Shown one piece after another: positions 18,190 through 28,375 of a DNA stretch of 64,000 bases (position 1 is the first letter of the stretch; each line of letters begins with the position of its first letter). The translations under genes were made by a program, and so were the position numbers. Source of the stretch: Oceanisphaera profunda (lineage in GTDB: Bacteria > Pseudomonadota > Gammaproteobacteria > Enterobacterales > Aeromonadaceae); assembly GCF_002157895.1 (NCBI RefSeq), contig NZ_CP021377.1, positions 1,674,001-1,738,000 of the forward strand. The letters run 5' to 3'. The notes below the pieces were generated by a model. The model worked only from the letters and a program-made list of their open reading frames with translations. It made no database searches and was not told where the DNA came from.

Positions 18190-19030
18190 GCCCTTTGGCT
18201 ATCAGTACATGATTAACGCCATGTGGGTCTCGGCATTAGTGGGTGGTGTGTGCGCTTTTTTATCCTGCTATTTAATGCTCAAAGGCTGGTCGCTGATTGG
18301 CGATGCCCTGTCCCACTCTATCGTGCCAGGGGTAGCGGGCGCTTACATGCTGGGCTTACCTTTTTCGCTGGGCGCCTTTTTTTCCGGTGGACTGGCGGCG
18401 GGCGCCATGCTGTTTTTAAACCAGCGCAGCAAGCTTAAAGAAGACGTGATTATCGGGCTGATTTTTTCCAGCTTCTTTGCGCTGGGTCTGTTTATGGTGT
18501 CGCTCAGGCCCACAGCCGTAAACATCAAAACCATAGTATTGGGTAATATTCTGGCCATAGATCCCATGGATATCTTGCAGTTAGTGCTGATAAGCGTGGT
18601 GACCTTGGTGATTTTGCTGTTTAAGTGGAAGGATATTTTGGTGGTGTTCTTCGATGAGAACCACGCCCGATCCATTGGCATTAATCCCACTAAAATTAAG
18701 CTACTGTTCTTTACGCTACTGGCCGCCTCTACGGTAGCGGCGCTGCAAACCGTGGGCGCGTTTTTGGTGATTTGCTTAGTGGTCACGCCGGGAGCCACCG
18801 CTTACTTACTCACGGATCGCTTTCCTCGGCTACTGATTATCGCCATCAGTATTGGCTCAGTGAGCAGTTTTATTGGCGCTTATGCCAGTTACTTTCTCGA
18901 TGGTGCCACCGGCGGCATCATAGTGGTGTTACAAACCTTATTGTTTTTACTGGCCTTTTTCTTCGCCCCTAAGCACGGCTACTTCGCTGCTCGCAAACGA
19001 GCGGCGCAAGCACTGGAGGTGGCATCATGA
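18173..19030 (+). CDS. sitC: Manganese/iron ABC transporter permease SitC
   Basis: About 285 residues from ATG 18173, preceded by GGAGGG; an upstream GTG at 18164 coincides with the ribosome binding site and is less likely. Eight or so hydrophobic segments typical of ABC-3 permeases; the motif [20 protein letters not shown] is the family signature and [20 protein letters not shown] the cytoplasmic coupling region. It overlaps sitB by 17 bp and sitD by 4 bp. Confidence 0.92.
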   Translation: MTILLEPFGYQYMINAMWVSALVGGVCAFLSCYLMLKGWSLIGDALSHSIVPGVAGAYMLGLPFSLGAFFSGGLAAGAMLFLNQRSKLKEDVIIGLIFSSFFALGLFMVSLRPTAVNIKTIVLGNILAIDPMDILQLVLISVVTLVILLFKWKDILVVFFDENHARSIGINPTKIKLLFFTLLAASTVAALQTVGAFLVICLVVTPGATAYLLTDRFPRLLIIAISIGSVSSFIGAYASYFLDGATGGIIVVLQTLLFLLAFFFAPKHGYFAARKRAAQALEVAS

Positions 19031-19860
19031 TGGAAACCTTACTGGCGCCCTTTCAGTTTAGTTTTATGACTAATGCGCTGCTTATTTCGGTACTGATTGC
19101 CGTGCCAACCGCGCTATTATCCTGCTTCTTGGTGCTTAAAGGCTGGGCGTTAATGGGTGATGCCATGAGCCATGCCGTATTCCCAGGCGTAGTGATTGCT
19201 TACATAGTCGGTGCGCCTTTTACTATCGGCGCCTTTATTGCCGGCATGGTGTGTGCGCTATCGATTGGTTTTTTAAAGAATAATAGCCGCATTAAGCAAG
19301 ACACCATCATGGGAATCGTCTTTTCTGGCATGTTCGGCTTAGGCTTGCTGTTATATGTGAAAATTAACTCAGATGTGCACCTCGACCATATTCTGTTTGG
19401 CGACATGCTGGGCATTGGTTGGCCAGATATAATCGAAACCGGCGTTATTGCCTTAATTACGGTGCTGATCTTAGGCAGTAAATGGCGAGATTTTTTACTG
19501 CATGCCTTTGACCCCGCTCATGCACAGGCCATAGGCTTGCGCGTGAATGTGCTGCATTACAGCTTATTGTGTTTGATAGCACTAACCATAGTGGCCGCAC
19601 TCAAATCGGTGGGCTTAATCTTGGCCATCTCGCTATTAATCGCGCCCGGTGCCATCGCCTTCTTGCTGACCAATAAGTTCAGCACCATGTTGATACTGTC
19701 GGTAGTGATAGCCGTTGTGGGCGCTTTCTTTGGCGTGTATTTGTCGTTCTTTATCGACAGCGCACCCGCGCCCACCATAGTACTGCTGCTCACGCTGTTC
19801 TTTATCGCGGCTTTTATTCGTGCCACTTATCGCCAAGCAAAGGTGGAAATCACGCTTTAG
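19027..19860 (+). CDS. sitD: Manganese/iron ABC transporter permease SitD
   Basis: 277 residues, second ABC-3 permease and paralogue of SitC: LKGWALMGDAMSHAVFPGVV corresponds to [20 protein letters not shown] of SitC. GGAGG seven bases upstream and a start overlapping the sitC stop support ATG 19027 (19030 possible). It ends the operon before a strong bidirectional terminator. Confidence 0.92.
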   Translation: MMETLLAPFQFSFMTNALLISVLIAVPTALLSCFLVLKGWALMGDAMSHAVFPGVVIAYIVGAPFTIGAFIAGMVCALSIGFLKNNSRIKQDTIMGIVFSGMFGLGLLLYVKINSDVHLDHILFGDMLGIGWPDIIETGVIALITVLILGSKWRDFLLHAFDPAHAQAIGLRVNVLHYSLLCLIALTIVAALKSVGLILAISLLIAPGAIAFLLTNKFSTMLILSVVIAVVGAFFGVYLSFFIDSAPAPTIVLLLTLFFIAAFIRATYRQAKVEITL

Positions 19861-19890
19861 TCGTCACCTCTCTAACCGCTGCAAACATAC

Positions 19891-19923
19891 AAAAATACCG
19901 AGCCTAGGCTCGGTATTTTTTTG
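19891..19923. terminator. Bidirectional terminator between sitD and the TehA-like gene
   Basis: Near-perfect palindrome AAAAATACCGAGC-CTAG-GCTCGGTATTTTT with A tract on the left and T tract on the right, between convergent genes. Confidence 0.93.
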
Positions 19924-19946
19924 TCTAACTCGCGATTAAAACTTTA

Positions 19947-20918
19947 TTAAGCCAGTTCGGCTAAGGCCTTACGCAGTGGGTTAAAGTTTTGCGCGAAGCG
20001 CAGTGCCACGTAGCTGACCACCAAGGTCGCGATAACCAGCTCGCCTTCTGCCATCCAACGTAACTGATTAATAGCCGCAGTATCCAAACCTAGCGTTTCA
20101 GCCAAGGTCGCCACTTTAAATAAGGCAGTGGCACCTATTACCAGCGGAAAAGTAAAGGCAGCGTAGCCTGGGCTAAAGGGTAAGCGTAATAACTTAATAA
20201 AGGCCAAGTAAATAAGGGCGGTCATTAACACGGCGATACCTAACAACACGGCCACTAATACCGGTGCTGGTTCGGCGGTAACGGTTAAGTAACCCGCTAA
20301 AGATAGGCTGGCGGGAGCGGCCATAATAGCGATAGTCGGTTTGGCGGCATCCGGCACCTCGGCACAAAATATCAGGCGATACAGCATCATGGGTAACATC
20401 ACCGCATAGCAAACGATACCAAACCACAGTAGCACTTGGGCCAAAGGAGCAAATGCACCACCTGGGCTGGCTACATCGGCCACTATGATGCCAATGGGCG
20501 GCACAAACCAGCTGGGCACCATATGGTGTAGTTTAAAGTCTTTCAGACGATGCCAGATAAAGGTCACCAAAAACGCCAGATGCAGGGCGATGGCAAACAG
20601 CCATAAGCCGCTACCTAACTGGTCGCTTACGTTCATGCTCACCGCTTTAGATACCACCATGGTGGCCATGGCAAAGGTCGGCACCACGCTGCCTACTACT
20701 GGGTGTGCCAAGTCTTGCATTAGTAACTGCGGATGCAGCACAAATTTAACGGTTAAGATCAGCAGCAACACAGCGGCGATCACAGCGCCCAGCAGTTGTG
20801 CGCCACCCGCAAACAGGCCCACATTCTCCCAAGCCCAGCCAAGGCTTGCGATACCTAACGCCAGCCCCGCCATGGGAGTGGGAACATTGGCAAAACGATG
20901 TCGAGAAATATTTAGCAT
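19947..20918 (-). CDS. TDT-family (TehA/SLAC1-like) membrane channel or transporter
   Basis: 323 residues, about ten hydrophobic segments, typical of the tellurite-resistance/dicarboxylate (TDT) family including TehA and SLAC1 anion channels. Family-like features are FANVPTPMAGLALGIASLGW at the N-terminus and HPVVGSVVPTFAMATMVVSK. The later PSWFVPPIGIIVADVASPGG and FSPGYAAFTFPLVIGATALF are like those of the exfoliative-toxin-A/B-annotated subgroup. It is divergent from a LysR gene 91 bp away, which is probably its regulator. The substrate is unknown; naming it tehA would be too specific. Confidence 0.82.
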   Translation of the reverse strand: MLNISRHRFANVPTPMAGLALGIASLGWAWENVGLFAGGAQLLGAVIAAVLLLILTVKFVLHPQLLMQDLAHPVVGSVVPTFAMATMVVSKAVSMNVSDQLGSGLWLFAIALHLAFLVTFIWHRLKDFKLHHMVPSWFVPPIGIIVADVASPGGAFAPLAQVLLWFGIVCYAVMLPMMLYRLIFCAEVPDAAKPTIAIMAAPASLSLAGYLTVTAEPAPVLVAVLLGIAVLMTALIYLAFIKLLRLPFSPGYAAFTFPLVIGATALFKVATLAETLGLDTAAINQLRWMAEGELVIATLVVSYVALRFAQNFNPLRKALAELA

Positions 20919-21009
20919 GTGAGCCTCCTTGTTAACTGGCTCTAATCATAAAAAAACCTTAGTATTTACGATATCTAAATGATTTAAACAAAGTGTTTGG
21001 TTTTTCTAA

Positions 21010-21888
21010 ATGATAAGTCTAAAACAGCTACAGGTATTTAGCAGTATTGCCCGCCACGGCAACTTAGGGCTGGCGGCAGCAGAGCTGTTTTTAAGCAAAG
21101 GTGCTCTTTCTCAAGCGCTGGCCGAATTGGAGCGCCAGCTCGGCCAGCCGGTCTTTGATCGGGTGCATCCACGCTTGCAGCTCAACGATCAGGGTCGCCA
21201 ATTACAGCCGCTGGCCGAAGAAGTATTAAGCCGCATCACGGATATTGAGCACTTGTTTGATGAGCAAGGCGCGCCCAGCGGCTCTTTACGCTTAGGTGCC
21301 AGTCAAACCATCGGCAATTACCTGCTGCCCAAATTATTGGCGCAACAACCCGAGCTTCAGGCCAAGGTGCGCATCACCAATACTCATAACCTGTGTGACA
21401 TGCTGCTGCGCTTTGAGCTGGATATAGCATTGATTGAAGGGGAAAATTTTCATCCCACCTTGGTCACCCAAGACTGGTTGCAAGATGAGATGTTAGTGAT
21501 CGCTCACCCTCACCACCCGCTGGCCGAGAAAAAAACGCTCAAGCTCGCGCAATTAGCACACCACAACTGGGTATTGCGGGAGCCGCAATCGGGCAATCGT
21601 GAGCAGTTTGATCGCGAGCTGACGCCACAAATTGGCACTCTAGGTCAGACCCTAGAACTCAATACCCTAGAGGCGGTGATGCAGGCCGCAGAGCAAGGAT
21701 TAGGGCTGGCGTTTGTGTCTAGAAGAGCGGTCAGTGATAGGCTGACCTATGGCCGTTTAGTCACAATCAATGTGAACACTTACTTATCCCGCACGCTTAA
21801 GCTGGTATGGCATAAGCAAAAATATCACTCGGCTTTATTACGCCGTTTTATCGCGCTGTGCCTGCAATATGATGAAACAAAGCGCTAA
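21010..21888 (+). CDS. LysR-family transcriptional regulator
   Basis: 292 residues. N-terminal winged helix MISLKQLQVFSSIARHGNLG with AAELFLSKGALSQALAELER (about 20-39), then the LysR effector-binding domain starting near residue 88 (GSLRLGASQTIGNYLLPKLL). GLGLAFVSRRAVSDRLTYGR near the C-terminus is typical of CysB/CysL-like members. It is divergently arranged with the TDT transporter, so control of that gene is likely. Confidence 0.9.
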   Translation: MISLKQLQVFSSIARHGNLGLAAAELFLSKGALSQALAELERQLGQPVFDRVHPRLQLNDQGRQLQPLAEEVLSRITDIEHLFDEQGAPSGSLRLGASQTIGNYLLPKLLAQQPELQAKVRITNTHNLCDMLLRFELDIALIEGENFHPTLVTQDWLQDEMLVIAHPHHPLAEKKTLKLAQLAHHNWVLREPQSGNREQFDRELTPQIGTLGQTLELNTLEAVMQAAEQGLGLAFVSRRAVSDRLTYGRLVTINVNTYLSRTLKLVWHKQKYHSALLRRFIALCLQYDETKR

Positions 21889-22201
21889 GCAAACAAAACT
21901 CAGGGCCTACACCCATGATCTTTGGCAACGGAACCTGCGAACCCCACGGAAAGTAAAAATAAGATCGGAAGAATACTAAGAGATTTTATTGGTAAGACCA
22001 AAGCCATTTGGCTGCAGGCATTGTGAGCAGAGGAGCTTTAGTTAGGTAAAGCGTATTCAACCGATTTGAGCCCAGTTTATAACTTTGCTCCAGTGCTATT
22101 ACCTAAATGATGAGACCTTACAAAATATCTTTTTCAGATTTTATCACTATTTTTCCGTGGATTTAGCGTTCTTCCGTTGCAAGAAACTCTGATTTTTAAA
22201 G
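21889..22201. repeat. Intergenic stretch with an inverted CCACGGAA-type repeat pair
   Basis: No gene is seen. Left arm near 21922-21957 contains TTTGGCAACGGAACCTGCGA and CCCCACGGAAAG; right arm near 22150-22186 contains TTTTTCCGTGGATTTAGCG and TTCTTCCGTTGCAAG. The arms are roughly reverse complements, so the stretch resembles the composites at 5586-5765 and 44530-44712 but lacks the heptamer core. Confidence 0.6.
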
Positions 22202-22233
22202 AAAAAAGCCCCGAGTCATCAGACTCGGGGCTT
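22202..22233 (-). terminator. Terminator of sstT
   Basis: AAGCCCCGAGT-CATCAG-ACTCGGGGCTT. On the minus strand the stem is followed by TTTTTTC. It sits 24 bp past the sstT stop. Confidence 0.92.
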
Positions 22234-22256
22234 ATCTTTATATTGACAGCTAAAGC

Positions 22257-23516
22257 CTAGCGCACGATGGCTTTGTTTTCTGCAGCCTGATAGGCGGTAG
22301 CTTTCGCTTCTTCAGCCTGACAAGCGGCGGCGGTAAACAGTACGTCGGTGGAGCTGTTTAAGCCGGTTTCTGCCGAGTCTTGCAGCACGCCAATAATAAA
22401 GCCCACCGCTACCACCTGCATCGCGATTTCGTTAGGAATACCAAACAAGCTACAAGCCAGCGGTATCAGCAGCAAGGAGCCACCGGCCACGCCGGATGCG
22501 CCACAGGCCGAGACGGAGGCGATCACACTTAATAGCAGTGCTGTGCCTAAATCTACTTCGATGCCCAAGGTATGCACCGCCGCCAAGGTGAGTACGGTAA
22601 TAGTAATAGCCGCACCACCCATGTTGATGGTGGCACCCAGAGGGATAGACACTGAATAGGTGTCTTCATGCAGGTCTAAGCGCTTACATAATTCCATGTT
22701 CACCGGAATGTTAGCGGCTGAGCTACGCGTAAAGAAGGCGGTTACGCCACTTTCACGCAGGCACTTAAACACTAACGGATACGGATTGCGGCGGATTTTG
22801 AAGTAAACGATCAGCGGGTTCATCACCAGCGCAATAATCAGCATGGAGCCGATTAACACTGCCAATAACCGTGCATAACCCCAGAGTGCATCAAAGCCGG
22901 TGGCCGCTATGGTGCTGGCTACCAAACCAAAGATACCGAAAGGCGCCAAACGGATAACGAAGCGCACTATGCTGGACACGCCATCGGAAATATCCCGAAA
23001 CACATGCTTGCTGGAATCGGCACCGTGGCGCAGTACCATACCTAAGCCAAGGGCCCAAGCCAAAATACCGATAAAGTTACCTGTGAGTAGCGCATTTACT
23101 GGATTATCAACGATCTTGAATAACAAAGTTTGCAACACTTCGGCGATGCCTTCTGGCGGCGAGGCCTCAATGCCGGTGCTGACTAATACCAAGGTAGTGG
23201 GGAAGATAAAACTCATCACCACAGCGGTCAGCGCCGCTACAAAGGTACCAATCAGATACAAAGCCAAAATAGGCTTGATACTGGTTTGGCTACCTTTTTT
23301 ATGGTTGGCGATAGAAGACAGCACCAACACAAATACTAAGATGGGCGCCACCGCTTTTAGCGCGCTCACAAACAGGTTACCCAATAAGCCAGCCGACTCG
23401 GCCGCCGAAGGTGCCAGCACAGCTAACGCTACGCCGGCAATAATACCGATCAATATCTGCGTCACTAAGCTAACGCGATTACTTAAACGCAATAAAAAGG
23501 GCTGTGTTTGGTTCAT
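22257..23516 (-). CDS. sstT: Sodium:serine/threonine symporter SstT
   Basis: 419 residues, DAACS family, importing serine and threonine with Na+. Strong family motifs: [80 protein letters not shown] and [23 protein letters not shown] at 23516 is chosen because AAGGA precedes it by five bases; an upstream ATG at 23552 would add 12 residues with no ribosome site. Single gene. The 310-bp gap to the next gene holds nothing recognised. Confidence 0.95.
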   Translation of the reverse strand: MNQTQPFLLRLSNRVSLVTQILIGIIAGVALAVLAPSAAESAGLLGNLFVSALKAVAPILVFVLVLSSIANHKKGSQTSIKPILALYLIGTFVAALTAVVMSFIFPTTLVLVSTGIEASPPEGIAEVLQTLLFKIVDNPVNALLTGNFIGILAWALGLGMVLRHGADSSKHVFRDISDGVSSIVRFVIRLAPFGIFGLVASTIAATGFDALWGYARLLAVLIGSMLIIALVMNPLIVYFKIRRNPYPLVFKCLRESGVTAFFTRSSAANIPVNMELCKRLDLHEDTYSVSIPLGATINMGGAAITITVLTLAAVHTLGIEVDLGTALLLSVIASVSACGASGVAGGSLLLIPLACSLFGIPNEIAMQVVAVGFIIGVLQDSAETGLNSSTDVLFTAAACQAEEAKATAYQAAENKAIVR

Positions 23517-23826
23517 AGTCATCCTTTGATGGTAAAAATCCATCTTATCCAATCATGTTTCAGCGACTTTATAGCAGAAGTCACTATAAAAAAACCGCTA
23601 CTGCAGCATTTTGCAACGAGGCGCACATCTCGCTACTTTTTTATGCTACTTGAGTAATGGCCGCTAACAGAAAAAAACTGCATTTATGCTCCAGTTTAGA
23701 CTGCACTGCTTACTTGTCACCCCCTCACTGTGCTCCTGCGGCTATGTTTTAAGGTCTTCATGTTAGGATGCGATTAAAGCCTAATACCACACCGCCTGAG
23801 TTTGGCTAAGCAAAGAAAGGATTCTT

Positions 23827-26800
23827 ATGCGTTACCTGATGTTTTTTACGCTGTTATTACTCAACTTAAGCGCCCTTTCAGCTCGCGCCACCACGCCTAT
23901 ACCTGAGCCCTTGCAGCCTTGGGTGGAGTGGGTCTTAGCCGATGAGCCGCAACGCTTATGCCCTTTTTTATACAATCAAGCTCACGATCAGCCCTGTGCT
24001 TGGCCTACTCAGCTGAACTTGGACTTAACCGAGCGCGGCGGACAATTTAGCCAACAATGGCAGCTTTATAGCGATAGCTGGGTACCCTTACCGGGCGATA
24101 CTCAGCATTGGCCACAACAGGTTACGGTTAATAATCAGCCACAACCTATCGCCTTAAAAAATGGCCGGCCCAGCGTTAAACTCGCCGCCGGCCAATATAT
24201 GATCCGCGGCCAATGGCAATGGCATACCCTGCCCAAGAGCCTGATGCTACCGCCCGCTAGCGGCTTGTTAGCGCTTACTATTAATGACCAAGCCAAACGA
24301 GATCTGGATATCGACACCAAGGGGCTACTGTGGTTGGCAAAGTCCCAGACTGAGCAGCCCAATACGGCGCCGCCCTCAGATGCACTCACGTTGCAGGTGT
24401 TTCGAAAAATAAGCGATCTCAATCCGCTACAAGTGACCAATCAAATAACGCTAGAGGTAACCGGTGAGCAGCGCGAGCTAGTGCTGGGCCCGGTATTGCT
24501 GGATAAGCAAATCCCCTTGCAACTCGACAGCCCCTTGCCTGCCAAAATAGAGCCCGATGGCCGTTTAAGAGTACAGGTGCGCCCGGGCCGCTGGACTCTC
24601 ACCCTGATTAGTCGCCACCCCAGTGCCGTGCATGAGATAAGCCTACCTACGATCAAAGCGCCTTGGCCTGAGCAAGAGGTGTGGGTATTTGAAGCCGCAC
24701 CGCAGCTGCGCTTAGTCGAAGTGGAAAGTCTCAGCTCGATAGACCCACAACAAACTAATTTGCCCAATGACTGGCAACGCCTGCCCGCCTATCGCGTAAA
24801 CCAAGGCGAGCGCATGGTGTTGCGCGAAATTCGCCGTGGCAATCCCGATCCACAACCCAATCAACTTGAGCTAAGGCGCCAGCTGTGGCTGGACTTTGAT
24901 GGCGCTGGCTATAGCGTACAAGACCGGCTTACCGGCCAAATCAACCAAGGTTGGCGCTTAGAGGCCAACCCCGCATTAGAGCTGGGTCAGGTAACCCTAA
25001 ATGGCCAACCGCAGTTTATTACTCAGCAAGTAGGCTCTGAATTGAAGGGCGTGGAAATTCGCCAAGGCAACATAGATCTTATCGCCGACAGTCGTTATCA
25101 AGGCTCTGTTAGCAGTTTGCCGGCGGTCGGTTGGAATACGGATCTGGCCTCCTTACAGACTCGGCTATATTTGCCGCCCGGTTGGAGCCTACTTTCCGCC
25201 TCGGGCATGGATAAAGCACCCAACACTTGGCTGTCCCATTGGACGTTGCTGGATTTGTTTTTGGTGTTAATTGCCGCCGTGGCCGCTTTTCGCTTATGGG
25301 GTGGCTGGTGGGGTTTGCTCACCTTAGTAACGCTGGCATTAATCTGGCATGAAAGCTCAGGCTTTGGCCCGCCGCGCTGGGTATGGCTCAATCTAATGGC
25401 CGCCAGCGCCTTACTCAAAGTGCTGCCCGCGGGCTTACTCAGAAAAGCGATGATCGGGTATCGCAGTGTTTGCTTAGCAGTATTGCTGTTGATTGCGCTG
25501 CCTTTTATGGCCGAACAAGTGAGGCTTGCCATGTATCCGCAGCTGGCTAAAGTGAGTTATCACTTACCTAATACGGCTCTAGAACACTACTCATCTGCCC
25601 AAGAGGCAGAAATGTCGGCAGCGGATGATATGGGCGATGTTCGGGATGGTGAGTATCGGTCTTTAAAATCTGAGTCCTCACCCGTGCAATCCTTAACCGA
25701 CAGCTATGTGCGCCGCCAAGGCTCAGCGGCACCCATGGCCAGCAAATCACTCCCACCCGCTCGAGCTCTGCATCAAGCAGACCCCAATGCTAAGTTACAA
25801 ACCGGCCCCGGACTGCCCCAGTGGCATGCCAACAACATAGACATGAGCTGGAATGGCCCGGTAGAGGAGGCGCAACAAATTAATTTAATCTTGTTATCAC
25901 CGACCATGAATCTGGCATTAAGCCTATTAAGGGTGCTATTACTCAGCCTGCTGATGCTGCGCATGGCGGGCTTTACCCTCAGCCGCCAACGCGGTTTTTA
26001 TCAAGAGTCGCGCTTATGGTCAGCCCTGTTACCCATCGGCTTATTACTGCCTTTGCTATTAGCTTTGCCCTTGCCGGCCCAAGCGGACATCCCTAATCAA
26101 GCATTACTGAATGAGCTAAAAACGCGTTTACTGGTGCCCGCCGACTGCCTGCCCGAATGCGCACAAATCACTAGGCTGCACCTCGTTTTACCGGCCTTAT
26201 CTAATAACGTGCCTGAAAACGTACCTGATAACTTGACTGATAACCGGGCTGAGCACACACCTCAGCCGCTCAACATGGAATTGGAAATCCATGCCCAAGC
26301 GTCTGTGGCCGTCCCCTTGCCCCGTGCTCACGCTCATTGGCAGCTCAAGGCAGTATTAGTGGATGGGCAGCCGGCCACAGCTTTACGCCGTGATGCGGCT
26401 GGAGTCTTATATGTACCGCTGAGCAAGGGTATTCATCAGCTACAGCTGCAAGGTGACTTGTATGGCGAGCAATTACAGCTGGATCTACCGTTAGTGCCCC
26501 GTCATGTAAAAGTGATCGCTAACGGCTGGGCGGTGCGTGGGCTCAATGATAATGGCGTACCTAAAAGCCCGCTACAGTTTAGTCGCGCCCAAGCACAGGC
26601 TGGCTCCCAAGCGGGAGCGGCTCAGTTAGCGAGCGGCCCGCAACCGGACTTCGTGCAAGTTACGCGCACCGTGCAATTAGGGCTGGACTGGCAGGTAGAC
26701 ACCCAAGTAAGCCGCGTTTCTCCTTTAGGTCAGCCCATTATCTTGAGCCTGCCGCTCTTAAAAGGCGAATCGCTGCTCACGGATGGCCTCACCGTCAAAG

Positions 26801-28056
26801 ACGGTAACTTGCAGCTCACCTTGCAGGCGGATCAAACGAGCGCTCATTGGCAATCGCGCTTAGATAAATCCGCTGAGTTAACGCTCACCGCCGCCGATAC
26901 TACTCGTTGGAGTGAAGTGTGGCGCCTAGATAGCAGCGCCATCTGGCACGTAGAAAGCAGTGGCTTAGTGGAGAGCCAACCCAATAGCGCGCAAGGCGGC
27001 GAACAAAATACTTGGCTGCCGGTGTGGCATCCGTGGCCAGGTGAGTCGCTAACCTTGCACATTAGCCGACCAGCCGGGGTGCCGGGGCAAACCCTAACCA
27101 TAGATAGTAGCCAGTTAAACTTAGCCACAGGACGCAAAGCAGTAGACGTGGACTTAAGGTTACAAGTGCGTAGTAGCCAAGGCGGCCAGCATAGCGTGCA
27201 ACTGCCCGAGCAAATAGAGCTGCAATCAGTACTTATTAACGGTAGAAGCCATACTTTGCGCCAGCAAGCAGATCACAGCTTGCTGCTCCCATTAACGCCC
27301 GGCGCGCAACAGATACAGATTAACTGGCGCCAGCAGCCCGGCATTGCCACCCTCTTTAACACGCCCCACATTGTGCTGAATAGCGCCAGCGTCAATAACG
27401 ATATTCAGCTCACCTTAGGCGATGACCGTTGGATATTATGGGCCTCGGGCCCGCCCATGGGGCCGGCGGTATTGTTCTGGAGCTTACTGCTAATTATCGT
27501 CTTGCTGGCCTTTGGTCTGAGCCGTGTGCGCTTTACACCGCTGCGCTTTCACCACTGGTTATTATTGGGTATCGGCTTAAGCCAAGTGCCACTGTGGATG
27601 GCGCTGGTGGTAGTGGCGTGGCTGCTGGCGCTGGGCTTGCGCGGCCGTTGGCAGCATCAAGCGGCGGGCGCGGCCTTTAATCTGGCACAAATTGGCTTGG
27701 TGCTGCTGAGTCTATTGGCGCTAGGCTTTCTGTTCTTGGCCATTCAACAGGGCTTGTTGGGTTTGCCGAATATGCAAATTAGCGGCCATGGCTCTTATGC
27801 AAACACCTTACGCTGGTATCAAGACCGCAGTGCCGGAAACTTACCCCAAGCTTGGGTATTATCGGTACCACTATGGGTGTATCGCTTGCTGATGTTGGGC
27901 TGGGCACTGTGGCTGGCTTTTGCCTTGTTAGGTTGGTTGCGTTGGGGCTGGGAGTGTTTTTCTCAGCAGGGAATATGGCGGCCGTTAAATATACAGTTCG
28001 ACTTTGAAGCTAAGAAAAAAGCGAAAACGGGTAGTGAAACACCACCTAAAAACTGA
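23827..28056 (+). CDS. Very large membrane-anchored periplasmic protein with duplicated architecture, function unknown
   Basis: 1409 residues, single gene with AAAGGA upstream of the ATG. Signal peptide MRYLMFFTLLLLNLSALSAR. First half: a beta-rich ectodomain starting with a cysteine pair (C45, C57), then hydrophobic segments at about 474-510 and 535-565 and a polar linker. Second half: hydrophobic segments at about 694-715 and 731-750 ending in a signal-like LPLPAQAD, another ectodomain opening with a cysteine pair (C774, C778), then membrane segments from about 1212 to 1380. Both ectodomains share the layout Cys pair, beta-rich region, WxxPxP-like segment and membrane return, so an ancient internal duplication is likely. 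No catalytic motif is seen. I recognise no named family. Confidence 0.85.
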   Translation: MRYLMFFTLLLLNLSALSARATTPIPEPLQPWVEWVLADEPQRLCPFLYNQAHDQPCAWPTQLNLDLTERGGQFSQQWQLYSDSWVPLPGDTQHWPQQVTVNNQPQPIALKNGRPSVKLAAGQYMIRGQWQWHTLPKSLMLPPASGLLALTINDQAKRDLDIDTKGLLWLAKSQTEQPNTAPPSDALTLQVFRKISDLNPLQVTNQITLEVTGEQRELVLGPVLLDKQIPLQLDSPLPAKIEPDGRLRVQVRPGRWTLTLISRHPSAVHEISLPTIKAPWPEQEVWVFEAAPQLRLVEVESLSSIDPQQTNLPNDWQRLPAYRVNQGERMVLREIRRGNPDPQPNQLELRRQLWLDFDGAGYSVQDRLTGQINQGWRLEANPALELGQVTLNGQPQFITQQVGSELKGVEIRQGNIDLIADSRYQGSVSSLPAVGWNTDLASLQTRLYLPPGWSLLSASGMDKAPNTWLSHWTLLDLFLVLIAAVAAFRLWGGWWGLLTLVTLALIWHESSGFGPPRWVWLNLMAASALLKVLPAGLLRKAMIGYRSVCLAVLLLIALPFMAEQVRLAMYPQLAKVSYHLPNTALEHYSSAQEAEMSAADDMGDVRDGEYRSLKSESSPVQSLTDSYVRRQGSAAPMASKSLPPARALHQADPNAKLQTGPGLPQWHANNIDMSWNGPVEEAQQINLILLSPTMNLALSLLRVLLLSLLMLRMAGFTLSRQRGFYQESRLWSALLPIGLLLPLLLALPLPAQADIPNQALLNELKTRLLVPADCLPECAQITRLHLVLPALSNNVPENVPDNLTDNRAEHTPQPLNMELEIHAQASVAVPLPRAHAHWQLKAVLVDGQPATALRRDAAGVLYVPLSKGIHQLQLQGDLYGEQLQLDLPLVPRHVKVIANGWAVRGLNDNGVPKSPLQFSRAQAQAGSQAGAAQLASGPQPDFVQVTRTVQLGLDWQVDTQVSRVSPLGQPIILSLPLLKGESLLTDGLTVKDGNLQLTLQADQTSAHWQSRLDKSAELTLTAADTTRWSEVWRLDSSAIWHVESSGLVESQPNSAQGGEQNTWLPVWHPWPGESLTLHISRPAGVPGQTLTIDSSQLNLATGRKAVDVDLRLQVRSSQGGQHSVQLPEQIELQSVLINGRSHTLRQQADHSLLLPLTPGAQQIQINWRQQPGIATLFNTPHIVLNSASVNNDIQLTLGDDRWILWASGPPMGPAVLFWSLLLIIVLLAFGLSRVRFTPLRFHHWLLLGIGLSQVPLWMALVVVAWLLALGLRGRWQHQAAGAAFNLAQIGLVLLSLLALGFLFLAIQQGLLGLPNMQISGHGSYANTLRWYQDRSAGNLPQAWVLSVPLWVYRLLMLGWALWLAFALLGWLRWGWECFSQQGIWRPLNIQFDFEAKKKAKTGSETPPKN

Positions 28057-28375
28057 GTCGAATGAAGATTGGATTGGGGTTAACGGCTTAGTAATCCCCT
28101 CATTTTAATAGCAGATCGCGTCATGTTAGCTGCACAATCTAAATATGCACTAACCCCAAAAATCAGCTGAGACCGCATTGTGCCTAGGGATAGGAAATTT
28201 TCTAAGTTACGCAGTACCACAGTAGAGTTTCGTCGTTTCTTGCCACTACTGCTCTCAAACTCAGGTGTGGCGCGGTTTATATGAGGGGATTGGTAAGGGT
28301 TAACGGTTTACCGCAAGATAAGCTTTGCATAAAGTATGCTTATTAGTAATTAATGTTGAGACAAGGATTAATAAC
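28057..28375. other. Intergenic stretch with imperfect inverted flanks
   Basis: No gene. GGGGTTAACGGCTTAGTAAT plus CCCCTCAT near 28075-28103 and ATGAGGGGATTGGTAAGGGT plus TAACGG near 28281-28306 are imperfect reverse complements enclosing about 180 bp. This resembles a small mobile element or a folded 3' UTR. The osmF promoter should lie in the last 80 bp. Confidence 0.4.
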
